Notes: a model not told the origin generated them from the letters alone. 36,438 bases of DNA from Desulfuromonas sp. (GCA_002869615.1 PKUH01000117.1:16634-53071), one strand, 5' to 3'; shown: positions 26,636 through 36,229, counted from the first letter of the stretch. A program made the numbers and translations.

Positions 26636-27119
26636 ATCGGGCTTCACCCTGATCGAGCTGACCCTGGTGATCGCCCTGCTCGGGCTGCTGCTCGGACTGG
26701 TTATTCCGAAGCTGCCGGCGATCGGCGAGAACCGGCTCGAGGCAACGGCGCGGCGAATCGCCGGAATGGTCCGATATCTTTACAACGAGGCGGCGCTGAG
26801 CGGTCTCGAACACCGGCTCGCCTTCGACCTTGACAACAACAGCCTCGGCGGACGCAAACTCGACCCCGACGGCGAACTGACGGTGGTGACCGACAGCGGT
26901 CGTGACCACGAACTCGGCGGCTCGGTTACGATTGTCGATGTCTCGGTTCCGGGAAAGAACAAGGTCACCAGCGGCCAGCTGTTCAGCAGGATCTTTCCGG
27001 TCGGCTGGATGGAGGAAACGGTTATCCATCTCAAAAACAGCAACCGGACCTTGACCCTGCACCTGCAGCCACTGACCGGCGTGACCGACGTACACGAAGG
27101 ATACAAGGAGTTCGACTGA
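26604..27119 (+). CDS. gspH: Minor pseudopilin GspH
   Basis: A 171-residue minor pseudopilin. A 13-residue leader ends at Gly before FTLIELTLVIALLGLLLGLV, with Glu at +5. A globular beta-rich domain follows (VTIVDVSVPGKN, FFPVGW-like SRIFPVGWMEE). The ATG at 26604, inside gspG, was selected because GGAGG and AAGGGA precede it; an upstream ATG at 26538 would give an implausible leader. The overlap implies translational coupling with gspG. Confidence 0.9.
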   Translation: MLTSRAGTSTESGFTLIELTLVIALLGLLLGLVIPKLPAIGENRLEATARRIAGMVRYLYNEAALSGLEHRLAFDLDNNSLGGRKLDPDGELTVVTDSGRDHELGGSVTIVDVSVPGKNKVTSGQLFSRIFPVGWMEETVIHLKNSNRTLTLHLQPLTGVTDVHEGYKEFD

Positions 27120-27146
27120 GCCGACTGGCATCAGCTGAAGGAGCAA

Positions 27147-27563
27147 GTGATTTTGACCAGGTTCGATACGGAAAACAGCAGGGAGCGGGGACAGAGCGGG
27201 CAGCCTTCGGGGCAGCCTGGTTTCACCTTGCTTGAAGTTGTCATCGCGCTGTTGATTGTCGCCACCGTGCTCGTCTCGCTTCTCGGTCTGCAGGCGCGAA
27301 CGATCAATGCGGCCGATCGGCAACAGAAGCTCACCATGGCGACAATGCTGGCACAGCAGCAGATGAGCGAGACAGAATTGAACTACGCCGCCAACCAGAG
27401 TGGAGATGAAGGGACATTTGAGCCGCCCTATGATAATTACCGCTGGCAGGTCGAATTCAACACGACGCCGCTGGCTGCGGTTCGCGAAGTGACCGTAACC
27501 GTCGCCTGGGGCGAAGCAGGGAGCAACGAGGATGTCACGTTGACATCCTTCCTTTTCAATTGA
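27147..27563 (+). CDS. gspI: Minor pseudopilin GspI
   Basis: A minor pseudopilin of 138 residues if the GTG at 27147 is used. The cleavage site is Gly before FTLLEVVIALLIVATVLVSLLG, with Glu at +5. The leader is long, about 25 residues, and contains a short repeated SGQP. AAGGAG (27138-27143) is only 3 nt before the GTG but 9 nt before a TTG at 27153, so the latter may be the true start. In known systems GspI nucleates the tip complex with GspJ and GspK. It overlaps gspJ at TGATG. Confidence 0.9.
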   Translation: MILTRFDTENSRERGQSGQPSGQPGFTLLEVVIALLIVATVLVSLLGLQARTINAADRQQKLTMATMLAQQQMSETELNYAANQSGDEGTFEPPYDNYRWQVEFNTTPLAAVREVTVTVAWGEAGSNEDVTLTSFLFN

Positions 27564-28168
27564 TGCAGATGCGAAGCGACAGCGGTTTGACCCTGGTTGA
27601 GCTCCTGGTGGCACTGACCGTGACCGCCCTGATGCTGACCGCCGTCTACCAAACGGTCAGTTCGGCTTCGATCGCCCGGGAAAAGCTGGCTGTCAGCAAT
27701 GCCCGGCACCACATTGCCCGGATCGTGACTGAACGGATCGGGCGCGAGCTGCTCAGCCTGCATTATGTCGCTTCCGACGAACGGACCCGGTTCAGTGGCG
27801 GTCTCGGCGGCGGTGATATGGAGCTTCTTGTTTTTACGACGACGGCGAGCACACCGCTGGCCCGTGAGCCAGGTCTTCCGGCACGGGTTGTTTATCGACT
27901 CGAGGTTGACCGGGATGCCGACGATAACGCCTATCGGCTGACCCGGACCGAAACAAGCGCTCTTGATTTTGACACCGGTCGAGCCTATCGACTGGCCGAC
28001 GGTTTGTCCGAAATCGAGATCTCTTTTTTGAACAACGGTGACTGGTTAAACCGATGGGACTCGCTGTCGACGCAAGGTTTACCCGAAGCAGTCGCACTAT
28101 CACTGCGGTTTGGCGATATCGAAACCGGCAATGATTTCCGAACGGTCTGGACAATCGGTGATGAGTAA
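27563..28168 (+). CDS. gspJ: Minor pseudopilin GspJ
   Basis: A 201-residue minor pseudopilin, larger than GspH and GspI as usual. A short leader (MQMRSDSG) precedes LTLVELLVALTVTALML with Glu at +5. The first ATG overlaps the gspI stop as TGATG; a second ATG at 27569 is possible. The globular domain ends with FGDIETGNDFRTVW. It forms the pseudopilus tip with GspI and GspK in characterised systems. Confidence 0.92.
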   Translation: MQMRSDSGLTLVELLVALTVTALMLTAVYQTVSSASIAREKLAVSNARHHIARIVTERIGRELLSLHYVASDERTRFSGGLGGGDMELLVFTTTASTPLAREPGLPARVVYRLEVDRDADDNAYRLTRTETSALDFDTGRAYRLADGLSEIEISFLNNGDWLNRWDSLSTQGLPEAVALSLRFGDIETGNDFRTVWTIGDE

Positions 28169-29089
28169 ATGAATCTTCAGATCCGAAAAAATGAACGGGG
28201 CATGGTCCTGCTGGTCGTACTTCTGGTTGTCACCCTGCTGGTGACAATCCTGGTAGAGTTTTCTTTTTCAACGCTGGTCGATCTGCGCCTCGCAGAAACC
28301 TTTCGCGACACGACCCGGGCGACCTACCTGGCAAAAGGAGGAATCCGGGCCGGCCAGATTATTCTGCAGGATGATACAAACGGCTATGATGCCGCGGACG
28401 AACTCTGGGCCCAGGGGATCGAGGGCTACCCGGTCGGCAGCGGCAACATCAGCATCATGGTGGAAGACCACGGCGGACGCCTTGATCTGAACCGTCTGGT
28501 CACGGCAGCCGGCAATATTGATCCGCTGTTCAAGGACCGGGCAATCCGGCTTTTCGGACTGCTCGGTGCACCCGCTCCGGAGCAGATGACCGATGCCCTG
28601 ATCGACTGGATTGATCCCGATGATCAGATTGAGCCGGGCGGCGCCGAAAGCAATTATTATCGTTCGCTGGCGCAGCCCTACAACTGCAAGAACGGCCCAC
28701 TCGATAGTATTGAAGAACTGCATCTGATCACGGGCTTTGAGCGTTCTTTCATTGCACAACTGAAACCGCACGTCACAACCTACGGTTCGGCCAAGGTCAA
28801 CGTCAACACTGCAACCACGGAAGTGCTGCAGACTCTGGTCGCCGAAATGGACCAGATTACGGCCGAGCTGATTGTTGAAGCGCGGAGGGCGAAACCCTTC
28901 ATGTCGCTGAATGAGCTGAAAGAGCTGCCGGGGATGGAAACAATGTACGGTTTCGTATATCTTTATCTTGATGTCAAAAGTTCACGCTACATGGTCGAGG
29001 CGACCGCTTTTGTCAATGACGGACGCAGAACCATCCACGCCAACATCGCCAAGGATGGAAACCGTATTCTTTACAAGAGAGTTCTTTAA
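28169..29089 (+). CDS. gspK: Tip pseudopilin GspK
   Basis: A 306-residue pseudopilin, the large tip protein. The leader MNLQIRKNERG precedes MVLLVVLLVVTLLVTILV. The Glu normally found at +5 is absent, which is characteristic of GspK. The large soluble domain has the GspK signatures DHGGRLDLNRLV, DALIDWIDPDDQ and NYYRSLAQPYNCKNGPLDSIEEL, and a helix-hairpin-helix-like KVNVNTATTEVL. It starts directly after the gspJ stop and shares one base with the gspL start (TAATG). Confidence 0.95.
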   Translation: MNLQIRKNERGMVLLVVLLVVTLLVTILVEFSFSTLVDLRLAETFRDTTRATYLAKGGIRAGQIILQDDTNGYDAADELWAQGIEGYPVGSGNISIMVEDHGGRLDLNRLVTAAGNIDPLFKDRAIRLFGLLGAPAPEQMTDALIDWIDPDDQIEPGGAESNYYRSLAQPYNCKNGPLDSIEELHLITGFERSFIAQLKPHVTTYGSAKVNVNTATTEVLQTLVAEMDQITAELIVEARRAKPFMSLNELKELPGMETMYGFVYLYLDVKSSRYMVEATAFVNDGRRTIHANIAKDGNRILYKRVL

Positions 29090-30486
29090 TGGCCAGAACG
29101 TTTATAGGTGCTGATATCGACAACGGTCTTTTGCGGATGGTCGCTCTTGAAGAAGAGAGTGGCGTCCTCAAGCCGGTTGCCCTTATCCAGAGAGAGGCTG
29201 CATCAACCGAGGCATGCGCCGCCATGATTGCCGCAATTCTGGCAGAGTGGGATTCGACCAACTCCCGACTGGCCGCAGCCCTGCCGGCATCGGTCGGCCT
29301 GACTCGCAACCTTGAATTCCCTTTCGGCGACCGTAGAAAAATCGCGTCGGCCGTTCCCCTGGAGCTCGGTGCCCGGCTACCGATCAGCCTTGACGATTAT
29401 TTTGTCACCTCACTTGATCCGGTGGCGTCGGAAAATCAGGGTTACCAAACCACCGGCCTGGCGGTTCCGAAAGAAACCATCACCGATTTTCTCGACCCAT
29501 TTAACAATGAGCAACTGCCGTTACGTCATCTCGGAATCTTGCCGTTTGCCTATGCCGATGGATTCGTCGGGCTGCCGGACGAAGCGATTCTGCTCGATAT
29601 CCGTTCACATGAAATTTCTTCACTGCTTTTGCACCATGGTCAGCCCCGGGGCCATCGGATTCTGATCCGCAGCGATATCCGATCAGCGTCTGAAACGATC
29701 GCCCAGATCGGTCGCGATATCCACACCCTGCAGAAACGGGTCGGCCGCGACAATCTGCCGATCCGGATGTTCGGCCCCGGGCTTGATAAAGAACTTGAGG
29801 AAGCGATCCGTGCCGAATTCCCGGAGGCAGAAATTCCGGAAGAGTATTTTGAAGGAGAACGCCTGGCACCTGAATACATCCCGGCCCTGGCCCTGGCTCG
29901 ACTTGCCGCTAAACCGCGCAGAAGCTACAATTTGCGACAGGGAGAATACGCTTATAGGGGCAGCCTCGCACCCTATAAAAAACAGCTGATCGCCATTACG
30001 GCGCTGCTGTCGATAGCGTTGACGACGCTGATCGGTGGCGCCTGGCTTGCCTATACCGGCAAGGCGGCGATTGCTGATCAAATGCAAAAGCAGATGCAGG
30101 AGATTTATCGGCAGACCTTTCCCCGGGCAAATGAAACCCCGAAAGATGTTCTGCTGCACATGACCAGCCGCCTCAATGCAGCTCGCAACAGGAGCAATCA
30201 GTTCGGAGCCCCCGGGGCCGGGCCATTACCGACGCTGGCCGCTATTTCAAAAGCTCTGCCGGAAAACAGTTCGACTGTTATCGAGGAGCTCAATTATGAT
30301 GAAACCGGAATCCGTCTGACCGGCAAGGCACCGTCGTTCGATACGGTTGACCAGCTTGCTGCGGGGCTCGGCAAAAGCACTCTTTTCAGTTCGCCCCGGA
30401 TCGGTCAGGCCAAAACCAGTATCGACGGCAAGCAGATCGAATTCCGGATTGACCTCGGGTTCGCCGGCAAGGAAGGTGCGCAATGA
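29089..30486 (+). CDS. gspL: Type II secretion protein GspL
   Basis: A 465-residue inner-membrane protein that couples the GspE ATPase to the platform. The N-terminal cytoplasmic actin-like region (about 1-290, starting TFIGADIDNGLLRMV) is PilM-like. One membrane segment (about 302-324) follows, and a periplasmic ferredoxin-like domain completes the chain (about 380-465). Its start overlaps the gspK stop by one base and its stop overlaps the gspM start by 4 nt. Length and order agree with the family although sequence conservation of GspL is generally low. Confidence 0.88.
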   Translation: MARTFIGADIDNGLLRMVALEEESGVLKPVALIQREAASTEACAAMIAAILAEWDSTNSRLAAALPASVGLTRNLEFPFGDRRKIASAVPLELGARLPISLDDYFVTSLDPVASENQGYQTTGLAVPKETITDFLDPFNNEQLPLRHLGILPFAYADGFVGLPDEAILLDIRSHEISSLLLHHGQPRGHRILIRSDIRSASETIAQIGRDIHTLQKRVGRDNLPIRMFGPGLDKELEEAIRAEFPEAEIPEEYFEGERLAPEYIPALALARLAAKPRRSYNLRQGEYAYRGSLAPYKKQLIAITALLSIALTTLIGGAWLAYTGKAAIADQMQKQMQEIYRQTFPRANETPKDVLLHMTSRLNAARNRSNQFGAPGAGPLPTLAAISKALPENSSTVIEELNYDETGIRLTGKAPSFDTVDQLAAGLGKSTLFSSPRIGQAKTSIDGKQIEFRIDLGFAGKEGAQ

Positions 30487-31010
30487 TAAAGGACCTGAGC
30501 CAACGGGACAAGGCGGCCCTGATCGGTGGTGCGATTATTCTTTTCGTTCTGTTTTGCGTCTTCGGAATTGTTTTGCCCTATCGCTCAGCCATCGAGAATC
30601 TTGAGCTGGAAATTTCATCCGGAGAAAAACAGCTGGCCGAACTCAGGCAGCTGCAACAGGACTACAGGGTTCTGCAAAGAGACCTGTCCCGGCGTGAACA
30701 GAAGCTGGCCCGGGGCGACAATGCTTCATCCTTCTCGTCTATCGAGGCGATTGTCACCCGACTCGGGATGCGAGACAAGCTGGCTTCGATGCAACCGCAA
30801 CCGGCCAGCGTACGCGGCGAAATGTCGGTTGAAATTGTCGCAACGCGGATTGAACGCGTTGATCTCGGTCAGTTGATCAACCTGTTGCGGGCATTTGAAT
30901 CTTCCCCGACACTGCTAAATGTCACCAGTATGAAAATCAGAAAGCGTTTCGATGATTCAAGCCAGATTGATGCCGAACTCCGAATTGAAACACCAAAGCC
31001 AGGTTCCTGA
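30483..31010 (+). CDS. gspM: Type II secretion protein GspM
   Basis: A 175-residue bitopic inner-membrane protein, partner of GspL. A short cytoplasmic start (MIKDLSQRDK) leads to a membrane segment (about 12-34), a coiled-coil-like stretch (about 38-75) and a periplasmic ferredoxin-like domain (about 85-170). The assignment rests on topology and position between gspL and gspN. The start overlaps gspL as ATGA; the stop overlaps gspN as TGATG. Confidence 0.85.
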   Translation: MIKDLSQRDKAALIGGAIILFVLFCVFGIVLPYRSAIENLELEISSGEKQLAELRQLQQDYRVLQRDLSRREQKLARGDNASSFSSIEAIVTRLGMRDKLASMQPQPASVRGEMSVEIVATRIERVDLGQLINLLRAFESSPTLLNVTSMKIRKRFDDSSQIDAELRIETPKPGS

Positions 31011-31888
31011 TGAGAAACAGACTTAAAAACCTGAGTCAATATCTGCCGTTAAATCTGAGTGGAGTTGCGGCCATCCTTGGATATGTTTTTCTCGGACTGA
31101 CCATGGTCCTGCTCGGGCTGTACCTTGCCTTTCCGGAAAAAGCACTTCAGCGCCGACTCGAATTTGAACTGAACAGGAATATCTCCGGCGCCGTCTCGGT
31201 TAAATCGGCGGCGCTTTCATTGCCATTCGGCTTGACCGCCAGGGATATCCGGATCAGGATGAACGACCGGTCGATTCCGCAAATCTTTTTTGATTCGGTT
31301 GAAATGTCGCCCCATATTTCGGCCCTCTTCGGCAATCCGGGAATCAGTTTTAACGCCCGGACCGGCGACGGAAAAATCAGCGGCTCGGTAAAACAGCGCG
31401 GGCCAGCCGAGATCGACATTGATAATTATCTGTTCGATGAGCCGATTCAGCAATTTTCCGGATTAAAGATCAAAGGCGTCATCCGCTCGGCCCGCCTTGA
31501 AACCGAAGTTCCGACCCAGCCTGACAGCCGAACCAGAATCGAGGTCGTGGCCGAGAACCTGAATCTGACAGGGCTCGAAAAGGTCGGCTTTTCAGCTGCA
31601 GAGGTCGCCCTCGGCAACCTCGAACTGACCCTGAATGGACAAGGGCGCAAGCTTGACCTGGAGAGAGCCTCACTGAGCGGCGGCGACATTCGGGCCTCAC
31701 TGAGCGGCAACCTCTCATTCGGCCGGTCATTGCCGGCGACCCGGTTAAACCTGACGCTCCAGGTTCAGCCCACAACCGGGCTCGACCAGTCGCTCCGTTC
31801 GCTGTTTGACCTGCTCGGTTCCGCCGGTCCGGATGCCTCCCGCAAATTGACGATAAGTGGCTCCCTGGCCAGACCGAATATCAGATAG
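31010..31888 (+). CDS. gspN: Type II secretion protein GspN
   Basis: A 292-residue protein with one N-terminal membrane segment (about 19-42) followed by a periplasmic region. The pattern (VKSAALSLPFGLTARDIRI, DRNLSG-like repeats, LTISGSLARPNIR at the end) resembles AsmA-like beta proteins. This fits the GspN type seen in deltaproteobacterial and Leptospira systems. Its role is not established; it is dispensable in some species. Last gene of the secretion operon, 93 nt before lon. Confidence 0.85.
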   Translation: MRNRLKNLSQYLPLNLSGVAAILGYVFLGLTMVLLGLYLAFPEKALQRRLEFELNRNISGAVSVKSAALSLPFGLTARDIRIRMNDRSIPQIFFDSVEMSPHISALFGNPGISFNARTGDGKISGSVKQRGPAEIDIDNYLFDEPIQQFSGLKIKGVIRSARLETEVPTQPDSRTRIEVVAENLNLTGLEKVGFSAAEVALGNLELTLNGQGRKLDLERASLSGGDIRASLSGNLSFGRSLPATRLNLTLQVQPTTGLDQSLRSLFDLLGSAGPDASRKLTISGSLARPNIR

Positions 31889-31900
31889 TCTATTTCAGAC

Positions 31901-31928
31901 TTGCCAAATCGGCTGTAGCTCGTAAATT
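31901..31928 (+). promoter_or_regulatory. Candidate lon promoter
   Basis: TTGCCA (31901-31906) and TAAATT (31923-31928) are 16 nt apart, in the gap between gspN and lon. No terminator precedes it, so lon may also be reached by read-through from the gsp operon. Confidence 0.35.
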
Positions 31929-31981
31929 AATAGACAGGAGAATTAACTGCCTGAAACCCTTCAGGATTGCATGAGGCGTCA

Positions 31982-34420
31982 ATGTCAGATAACGAAAAGG
32001 ATTATTTCAACAATTACAATTCCGACAACATAACCGCCAACGGCGAAGTCCCGTCCGGCGACAGTCTGGTTCTGGCCCGGGACATCCTGCCGGAATCCCT
32101 GCCGATCGTTCCGGTTCGCCCCCGACCGGCTTTCCCGGGGATTCTGGTTCCGATCGTCCTGAATGATCCGGATCAAGTCTTGTCCTTTCAACAAGCGGCC
32201 GAAAGCAGCAGTAAGGCCCTCGGGCTGGTCCTGGCCAGGCATCTCGACCAGGAAGACTCGCCGGACAATCTGCATCAGGTCGGTGTTGCCGGTAAAATTG
32301 TCAAGGTCATTCATTCTGATGACGATTCGGCACACTTTCTGATCAACTGCCTCGAGCGCTTTACCATCAAGGACGCCTTGCAAAACCAGCATGGGATGTA
32401 CGCCCGAGTCAATTATAACTTTGAGGCCGAGTACAGTTCCAATCCGGAACTCAAGGCCTACTCAATGGCGATCATATCGACCCTGAAAGAACTGGTTCAA
32501 ATCAATCCGCTGTACAGTGAAGAGATCAAGCTATTCCTGAACCGCTCGAGCATGGAAGATCCCGGGCGTCTCGCCGATTTTACCGCCAACCTGACCAGCG
32601 CCGATGGTCAGGAGCTGCAAAAGATTCTCGAAGCTTTTGACGTGCGGCACCGCATCGATCAGGTCCTGGTTCTGCTCAAGAAAGAGCTGGAAGTATCACG
32701 GCTGCAGAGTCGTATTTCCCAGCAGATCGAGGAGAAGATTACCGGCCAGCAACGCGAATTTTTCCTGCGTGAGCAACTCAAGGCGATCAAACAGGAACTT
32801 GGCCTTGAGAAAGAAGGTAAAACGACCGAGATCGAAAAATTTGAGGAACGGATCAAAAACCTGACCCTCAACGAAGAAGCGCAACGGGCCATCGACGAAG
32901 AGATCGAGAAGTTCCGCCTGATCGAGCCGTCGTCACCGGAATATAATGTCTCCCGCAATTATCTCGACTGGCTGACCATCCTCCCCTGGGGCCGCTTCAG
33001 CAAGGATTCTTTTGCCATCGATCGCGCCCGCAAGCTCCTCGATCGCGACCACTATGGTCTCGAAGACGTTAAGGAGCGGATTCTCGAATTTATCGCCGTC
33101 GGCAAAATGAAAGGCGAAATTTCCGGATCGATTATCTGCCTGGTCGGTCCTCCCGGGGTTGGTAAAACCTCGATCGGCCACAGCATCGCCGAAGCACTCG
33201 GCCGTTCCTTTTACCGCTTTTCCCTCGGCGGCATGCGCGATGAAGCCGAGATCAAGGGGCATCGCCGAACTTACATCGGGGCGATGCCGGGCAAGTTTAT
33301 CCAGGCGATCAAAAGCGCCGGTACCGCCAATCCGGTACTCATGCTCGACGAAATCGACAAGGTCGGCGCTTCGTTCCAGGGTGATCCGGCTTCGGCTTTG
33401 CTCGAAGTTCTCGATCCGGAACAGAATTCATCCTTCCGAGACCACTACCTGGATGTTCCGTTCGACTTGTCTAATGTCCTGTTTATCGCCACCGCCAACC
33501 AGCTCGACACGATTCCGCGCCCCCTGCTTGACCGGATGGAAGTGATCCGGCTCTCCGGCTACATCCTGCGCGAAAAGCTGGAAATTGCCAAACGCTACCT
33601 GGTGCCGAAGGTGATGAAGAAACATGGTCTGAAAAAAACTCAGGTGACCATTAACAAGGCGGCATTAACTGAGATGATTGACGGCTATGCCCGTGAAGCC
33701 GGGGTTCGTGGTCTCGAGAATGTAATCAAAAAAGTGATGCGCAAGGCCGCCATGCGTTTCGCCGAAGAGCAGCTTGACAAAATAACGATAAACAAAAAGG
33801 ATGTTGAAGAATGTCTCGGCAAGCCGATTTTTACTTCCGAAGAGGTCTTTGCCAATACCCCTGGAGTCTCGACCGGCCTCGCCTGGACCAGCCTCGGTGG
33901 TGCCACTTTACAGATTGAAGCGACAGCTGTCGAGGCCAAGGCGAAAGGATTCCGCCAGACCGGTCAGCTCGGCAACGTTATGATCGAAAGCGCCCAGATT
34001 GCCTACTCGTTCGTTATGGCTAAAGGTGAGCGTTACCGGGTGCCGAACGGTTTCTTTGACAACCACTATGTCCACCTGCATGTACCGGCCGGAGCGACCC
34101 CGAAAGACGGCCCGTCAGCCGGTATCACCATGACGACGGCCCTGATCTCGATGATTAGCGGTCAGCCGGTTCTCGATAAACTCGGCATGACCGGCGAGTT
34201 GACCCTGACCGGGCAGGTCCTGCCGATCGGCGGAGTCAAGGAGAAGACCATCGCGGCCCGGCGTGCCGGCCTGAACACGGTGATCTTCCCGAACGGCAAC
34301 CGGGCCGATTTCGACGAGCTACCTGATTACCTCAAGGAAGGGCTCGAAGTCCATTTCGCCAAAACCTACGACGATGTTTACCAGGTTGCTTTCGGCAAAA
34401 AACCGAAAAAAACAGGATAA
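31982..34420 (+). CDS. lon: ATP-dependent protease Lon
   Basis: An 812-residue LonA-type protease degrading misfolded and regulatory proteins. An N-terminal substrate-binding domain (about 30-225) and coiled coil precede the AAA+ domain: Walker A GPPGVGKT (389-396) and Walker B LMLDEID. The C-terminal protease domain has the catalytic dyad Ser712 (KDGPSAG) and Lys755 (GGVKEK), 43 residues apart as in E. coli. The ATG at 31982 follows GAGG; a TTG 15 nt earlier is less likely. The N-terminal 25 residues are rich in Asn, Asp and Tyr. It is followed by its own terminator. Confidence 0.97.
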   Translation: MSDNEKDYFNNYNSDNITANGEVPSGDSLVLARDILPESLPIVPVRPRPAFPGILVPIVLNDPDQVLSFQQAAESSSKALGLVLARHLDQEDSPDNLHQVGVAGKIVKVIHSDDDSAHFLINCLERFTIKDALQNQHGMYARVNYNFEAEYSSNPELKAYSMAIISTLKELVQINPLYSEEIKLFLNRSSMEDPGRLADFTANLTSADGQELQKILEAFDVRHRIDQVLVLLKKELEVSRLQSRISQQIEEKITGQQREFFLREQLKAIKQELGLEKEGKTTEIEKFEERIKNLTLNEEAQRAIDEEIEKFRLIEPSSPEYNVSRNYLDWLTILPWGRFSKDSFAIDRARKLLDRDHYGLEDVKERILEFIAVGKMKGEISGSIICLVGPPGVGKTSIGHSIAEALGRSFYRFSLGGMRDEAEIKGHRRTYIGAMPGKFIQAIKSAGTANPVLMLDEIDKVGASFQGDPASALLEVLDPEQNSSFRDHYLDVPFDLSNVLFIATANQLDTIPRPLLDRMEVIRLSGYILREKLEIAKRYLVPKVMKKHGLKKTQVTINKAALTEMIDGYAREAGVRGLENVIKKVMRKAAMRFAEEQLDKITINKKDVEECLGKPIFTSEEVFANTPGVSTGLAWTSLGGATLQIEATAVEAKAKGFRQTGQLGNVMIESAQIAYSFVMAKGERYRVPNGFFDNHYVHLHVPAGATPKDGPSAGITMTTALISMISGQPVLDKLGMTGELTLTGQVLPIGGVKEKTIAARRAGLNTVIFPNGNRADFDELPDYLKEGLEVHFAKTYDDVYQVAFGKKPKKTG

Positions 34421-34455
34421 CTCAATAATCAGACCAGGACAGATTCAAGCAAATA

Positions 34456-34489
34456 GAAACCCGCAGCAAGTCATCTCGCTGCGGGTTTC
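34456..34489 (+). terminator. Terminator hairpin downstream of lon
   Basis: A perfect 12-bp stem, GAAACCCGCAGC/GCTGCGGGTTTC, with a 10-nt loop lies 36 nt past the lon stop. The T-run is short, mostly within the stem end. Confidence 0.7.
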
Positions 34490-34548
34490 GTTAAACGGAA
34501 AGAAAAGAAGATAAATATAAGTTAATTCATATTTCCATATATGTCAAC

Positions 34549-34585
34549 CTGTAAAAAAGACCGGTCGTGCGGCCCTTTTTTACAG
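34549..34585. terminator. Bidirectional terminator between lon and trpS
   Basis: Arms CTGTAAAAAAG (34549-34559) and CTTTTTTACAG (34575-34585) enclose a GC-rich core with a small CCG/CGG stem. The A/T tracts flank the core on both strands. It ends 17 nt from the trpS stop and probably ends trpS, and backs up the lon terminator. Confidence 0.7.
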
Positions 34586-34602
34586 AATAAAAATCAGTAA
34601 GC

Positions 34603-35559
34603 CTACCCGACCTTCTTGCGGACCTTGCGCAGCGTCTTCAAGGCCGCGTAGCGCGCCTTATCGGCGCCTTTTGCCAGGGTGTCGCGCAACCCGGCAGGAT
34701 CAGCCAGCAGGTCTTCCCTTTTCTGCCGATAGGGCTCGAAGGTATCGCGGATGGTTTCAAACAGCTCCTGTTTAACCTCGCCATATCCGAGCCCGCCCGC
34801 TTCGTACCGTTTGCGCAAATCAGCCTGGCCGGTCTTGTCCAGAAACAACGAATAGATCTGGTAGACATTGCAGGTGTCGGGATCTTTCGGTTCCTCGACC
34901 GGCGTCGGATCGGTGACAATCCGCATGACCTGTTTACGTAACGCCTTTTCCTCGAGGAAGAGATCAATCGTATTGCCGTAGCTCTTGCTCATCTTCTGAC
35001 CGTCGAGTCCGGGGACGGTCGCCACCTCGTCATCAATCTCCGGTTCGGGGAGGGTAAAGATTTCACCGTATTCGTTATTGAACTTGATCGCGATGTCGCG
35101 CGTCACCTCGACGTGCTGTTTCTGATCCTTGCCGACCGGCACCTTGTTGCTCTGGAAGAGCAGGATGTCGGCGGCCATCAGGACCGGATAGGCGAACAGG
35201 CCGTGATTGGCGGCTATCCCCTTGGTCACTTTGTCCTTGTAGCTGTGGCAGCGTTCAAGCAGACCCATCGGCGTGAAGTTAGAAAGATACCAGGTCAGCT
35301 CCTGGACCTCGGGCAGGTCCGACTGCACCCAGAAAGTGCTTTTCTCAGGGTCAAGGCCGAGGGCAATAAAGCTGGCGGCCGCTTCCAGGGTGCCACGGGC
35401 CAGCGCCTTGCCATCACTCAGCGATGTCATGGCATGATAGTTGGCGATAAAGCAGAAAAGTTCTTCCTGCTCCTGGTATTTGATCATCTTGTCCATCATC
35501 CCGAAAAAATTTCCGAGATGCAGAGCGCCGGAAGGCTGGATACCGGATAGGACGCGCAT
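34603..35559 (-). CDS. trpS: Tryptophan-tRNA ligase
   Basis: A 318-residue class I aminoacyl-tRNA synthetase that charges tRNA-Trp. It has the HIGH-like motif GALHLGN (His14) and KMSKS at 189-193, both intact, and the usual length for bacterial TrpRS. The start at 35559 was chosen because AAGGAG is about 10 nt upstream and the protein then begins MRVLSGIQPSG as in homologues; a TTG 18 nt further out is unlikely. It is convergent with lon. A hairpin followed by five T lies in its leader (35591-35620), which could attenuate transcription. Confidence 0.97.
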   Translation of the reverse strand: MRVLSGIQPSGALHLGNFFGMMDKMIKYQEQEELFCFIANYHAMTSLSDGKALARGTLEAAASFIALGLDPEKSTFWVQSDLPEVQELTWYLSNFTPMGLLERCHSYKDKVTKGIAANHGLFAYPVLMAADILLFQSNKVPVGKDQKQHVEVTRDIAIKFNNEYGEIFTLPEPEIDDEVATVPGLDGQKMSKSYGNTIDLFLEEKALRKQVMRIVTDPTPVEEPKDPDTCNVYQIYSLFLDKTGQADLRKRYEAGGLGYGEVKQELFETIRDTFEPYRQKREDLLADPAGLRDTLAKGADKARYAALKTLRKVRKKVG

Positions 35560-35590
35560 GTGAGGAGTCTCCTTCAAGTTGGAACAAATG

Positions 35591-35620
35591 AAAAACCGCG
35601 ATCGATTAGTGATCGGCGGT
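35591..35620 (-). promoter_or_regulatory. Terminator-like hairpin in the trpS leader (candidate attenuator)
   Basis: On the minus strand ACCGC-C-GATC pairs with GATCGCGGT: 9 bp with one bulged C and a 7-nt loop, followed by TTTTT. It ends about 31 nt before the trpS start, and no other minus-strand gene lies upstream in the near region. The remaining 35621-35852 gap shows no gene. Confidence 0.4.
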
Positions 35621-35852
35621 ATTTGAATCTTGATCCTGAATCCAGATCAGTTACTGACCCGCGAGAAACAACGCCCGATTGTATTGATTCAAAAGACGGC
35701 GCAAAATTATCATTGCATTAACCGGACAGTTTCATGGTGCTGTAAATTAGCAGGATGAGTATGCTTCGTCAATAGTCACGAAACAGCTTGCTTACCGGAT
35801 GACCGGTGTCATAATGAAAGAAATAATCAATTTCTTGACTGGGGAGCAGAGA

Positions 35853-36035
35853 ATGGAAACGACCAGGAAATGGTATTGCAGCTGCCGGGGGAAGCCGGTC
35901 GAGTTAAGTCATGCTGATCCGCTCGAAGAAGAACAGGGTGAGCCGATCTGCAGCCGTTGCGGGGCATCCCCTTCATCCGACCCGAAGAAGACTGTCAGCT
36001 TCAAGGATTTCCGAGGAGGAAAAGATCGCGTTTAA
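35853..36035 (+). CDS. Small zinc-ribbon-like protein
   Basis: A 60-residue protein with two cysteine pairs, Cys9/Cys11 (YCSCRG) and Cys33/Cys36 (ICSRCG), spaced like a small zinc ribbon. The middle is acidic (DPLEEEQGE) and the end basic. The ATG at 35853 follows GGGGAG; an upstream ATG at 35799 is less well supported. Function is not known; a nucleic-acid or protein-binding role is only a guess from the fold. It overlaps the 3' end of the convergent DUF4177-like gene by 4 nt. Confidence 0.7.
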   Translation: METTRKWYCSCRGKPVELSHADPLEEEQGEPICSRCGASPSSDPKKTVSFKDFRGGKDRV

Positions 36036-36229
36036 TTCGCCGACGTTTCCCTGGTAAAGAGGACAAAAGCCATCGCCGGGCGCTTGCTGCTCTCGCTCAT
36101 CGCAAACTGCATGCCGTCATAGTTCCAGCCCTGCGCAACCCATTCATTGATAATGCGCTCCAGGGTGTCGTCGGAGACGGTACTGGTTTCGATCACCTTG
36201 TATTCAGTTTTAGCTTCAACATTCATCAT
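36032..36229 (-). CDS. DUF4177-like small protein
   Basis: A 65-residue protein with the look of DUF4177: EYKVIETSTVSDDTLERIINEW then AQGWNYDG and a C-terminal strand AMAFVLFTR. Such proteins are widespread and of unknown function. The start may be either of two adjacent ATG codons (36229 or 36226); no good ribosome-binding site is seen. It is divergent from the next gene with only 15 nt between starts, so its promoter must lie inside that coding region. Confidence 0.7.
   Translation of the reverse strand: MMNVEAKTEYKVIETSTVSDDTLERIINEWVAQGWNYDGMQFAMSESSKRPAMAFVLFTRETSAN

Noticed and set aside
28190-28230. Missing Glu at +5 of the GspK pseudopilin segment.
   Set aside because: This is normal for GspK, the tip protein, and not a defect.
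35560-35800. T-box riboswitch for trpS.
   Set aside because: No T-box sequence or specifier stem was recognised; only a simple hairpin with a T-run is present.
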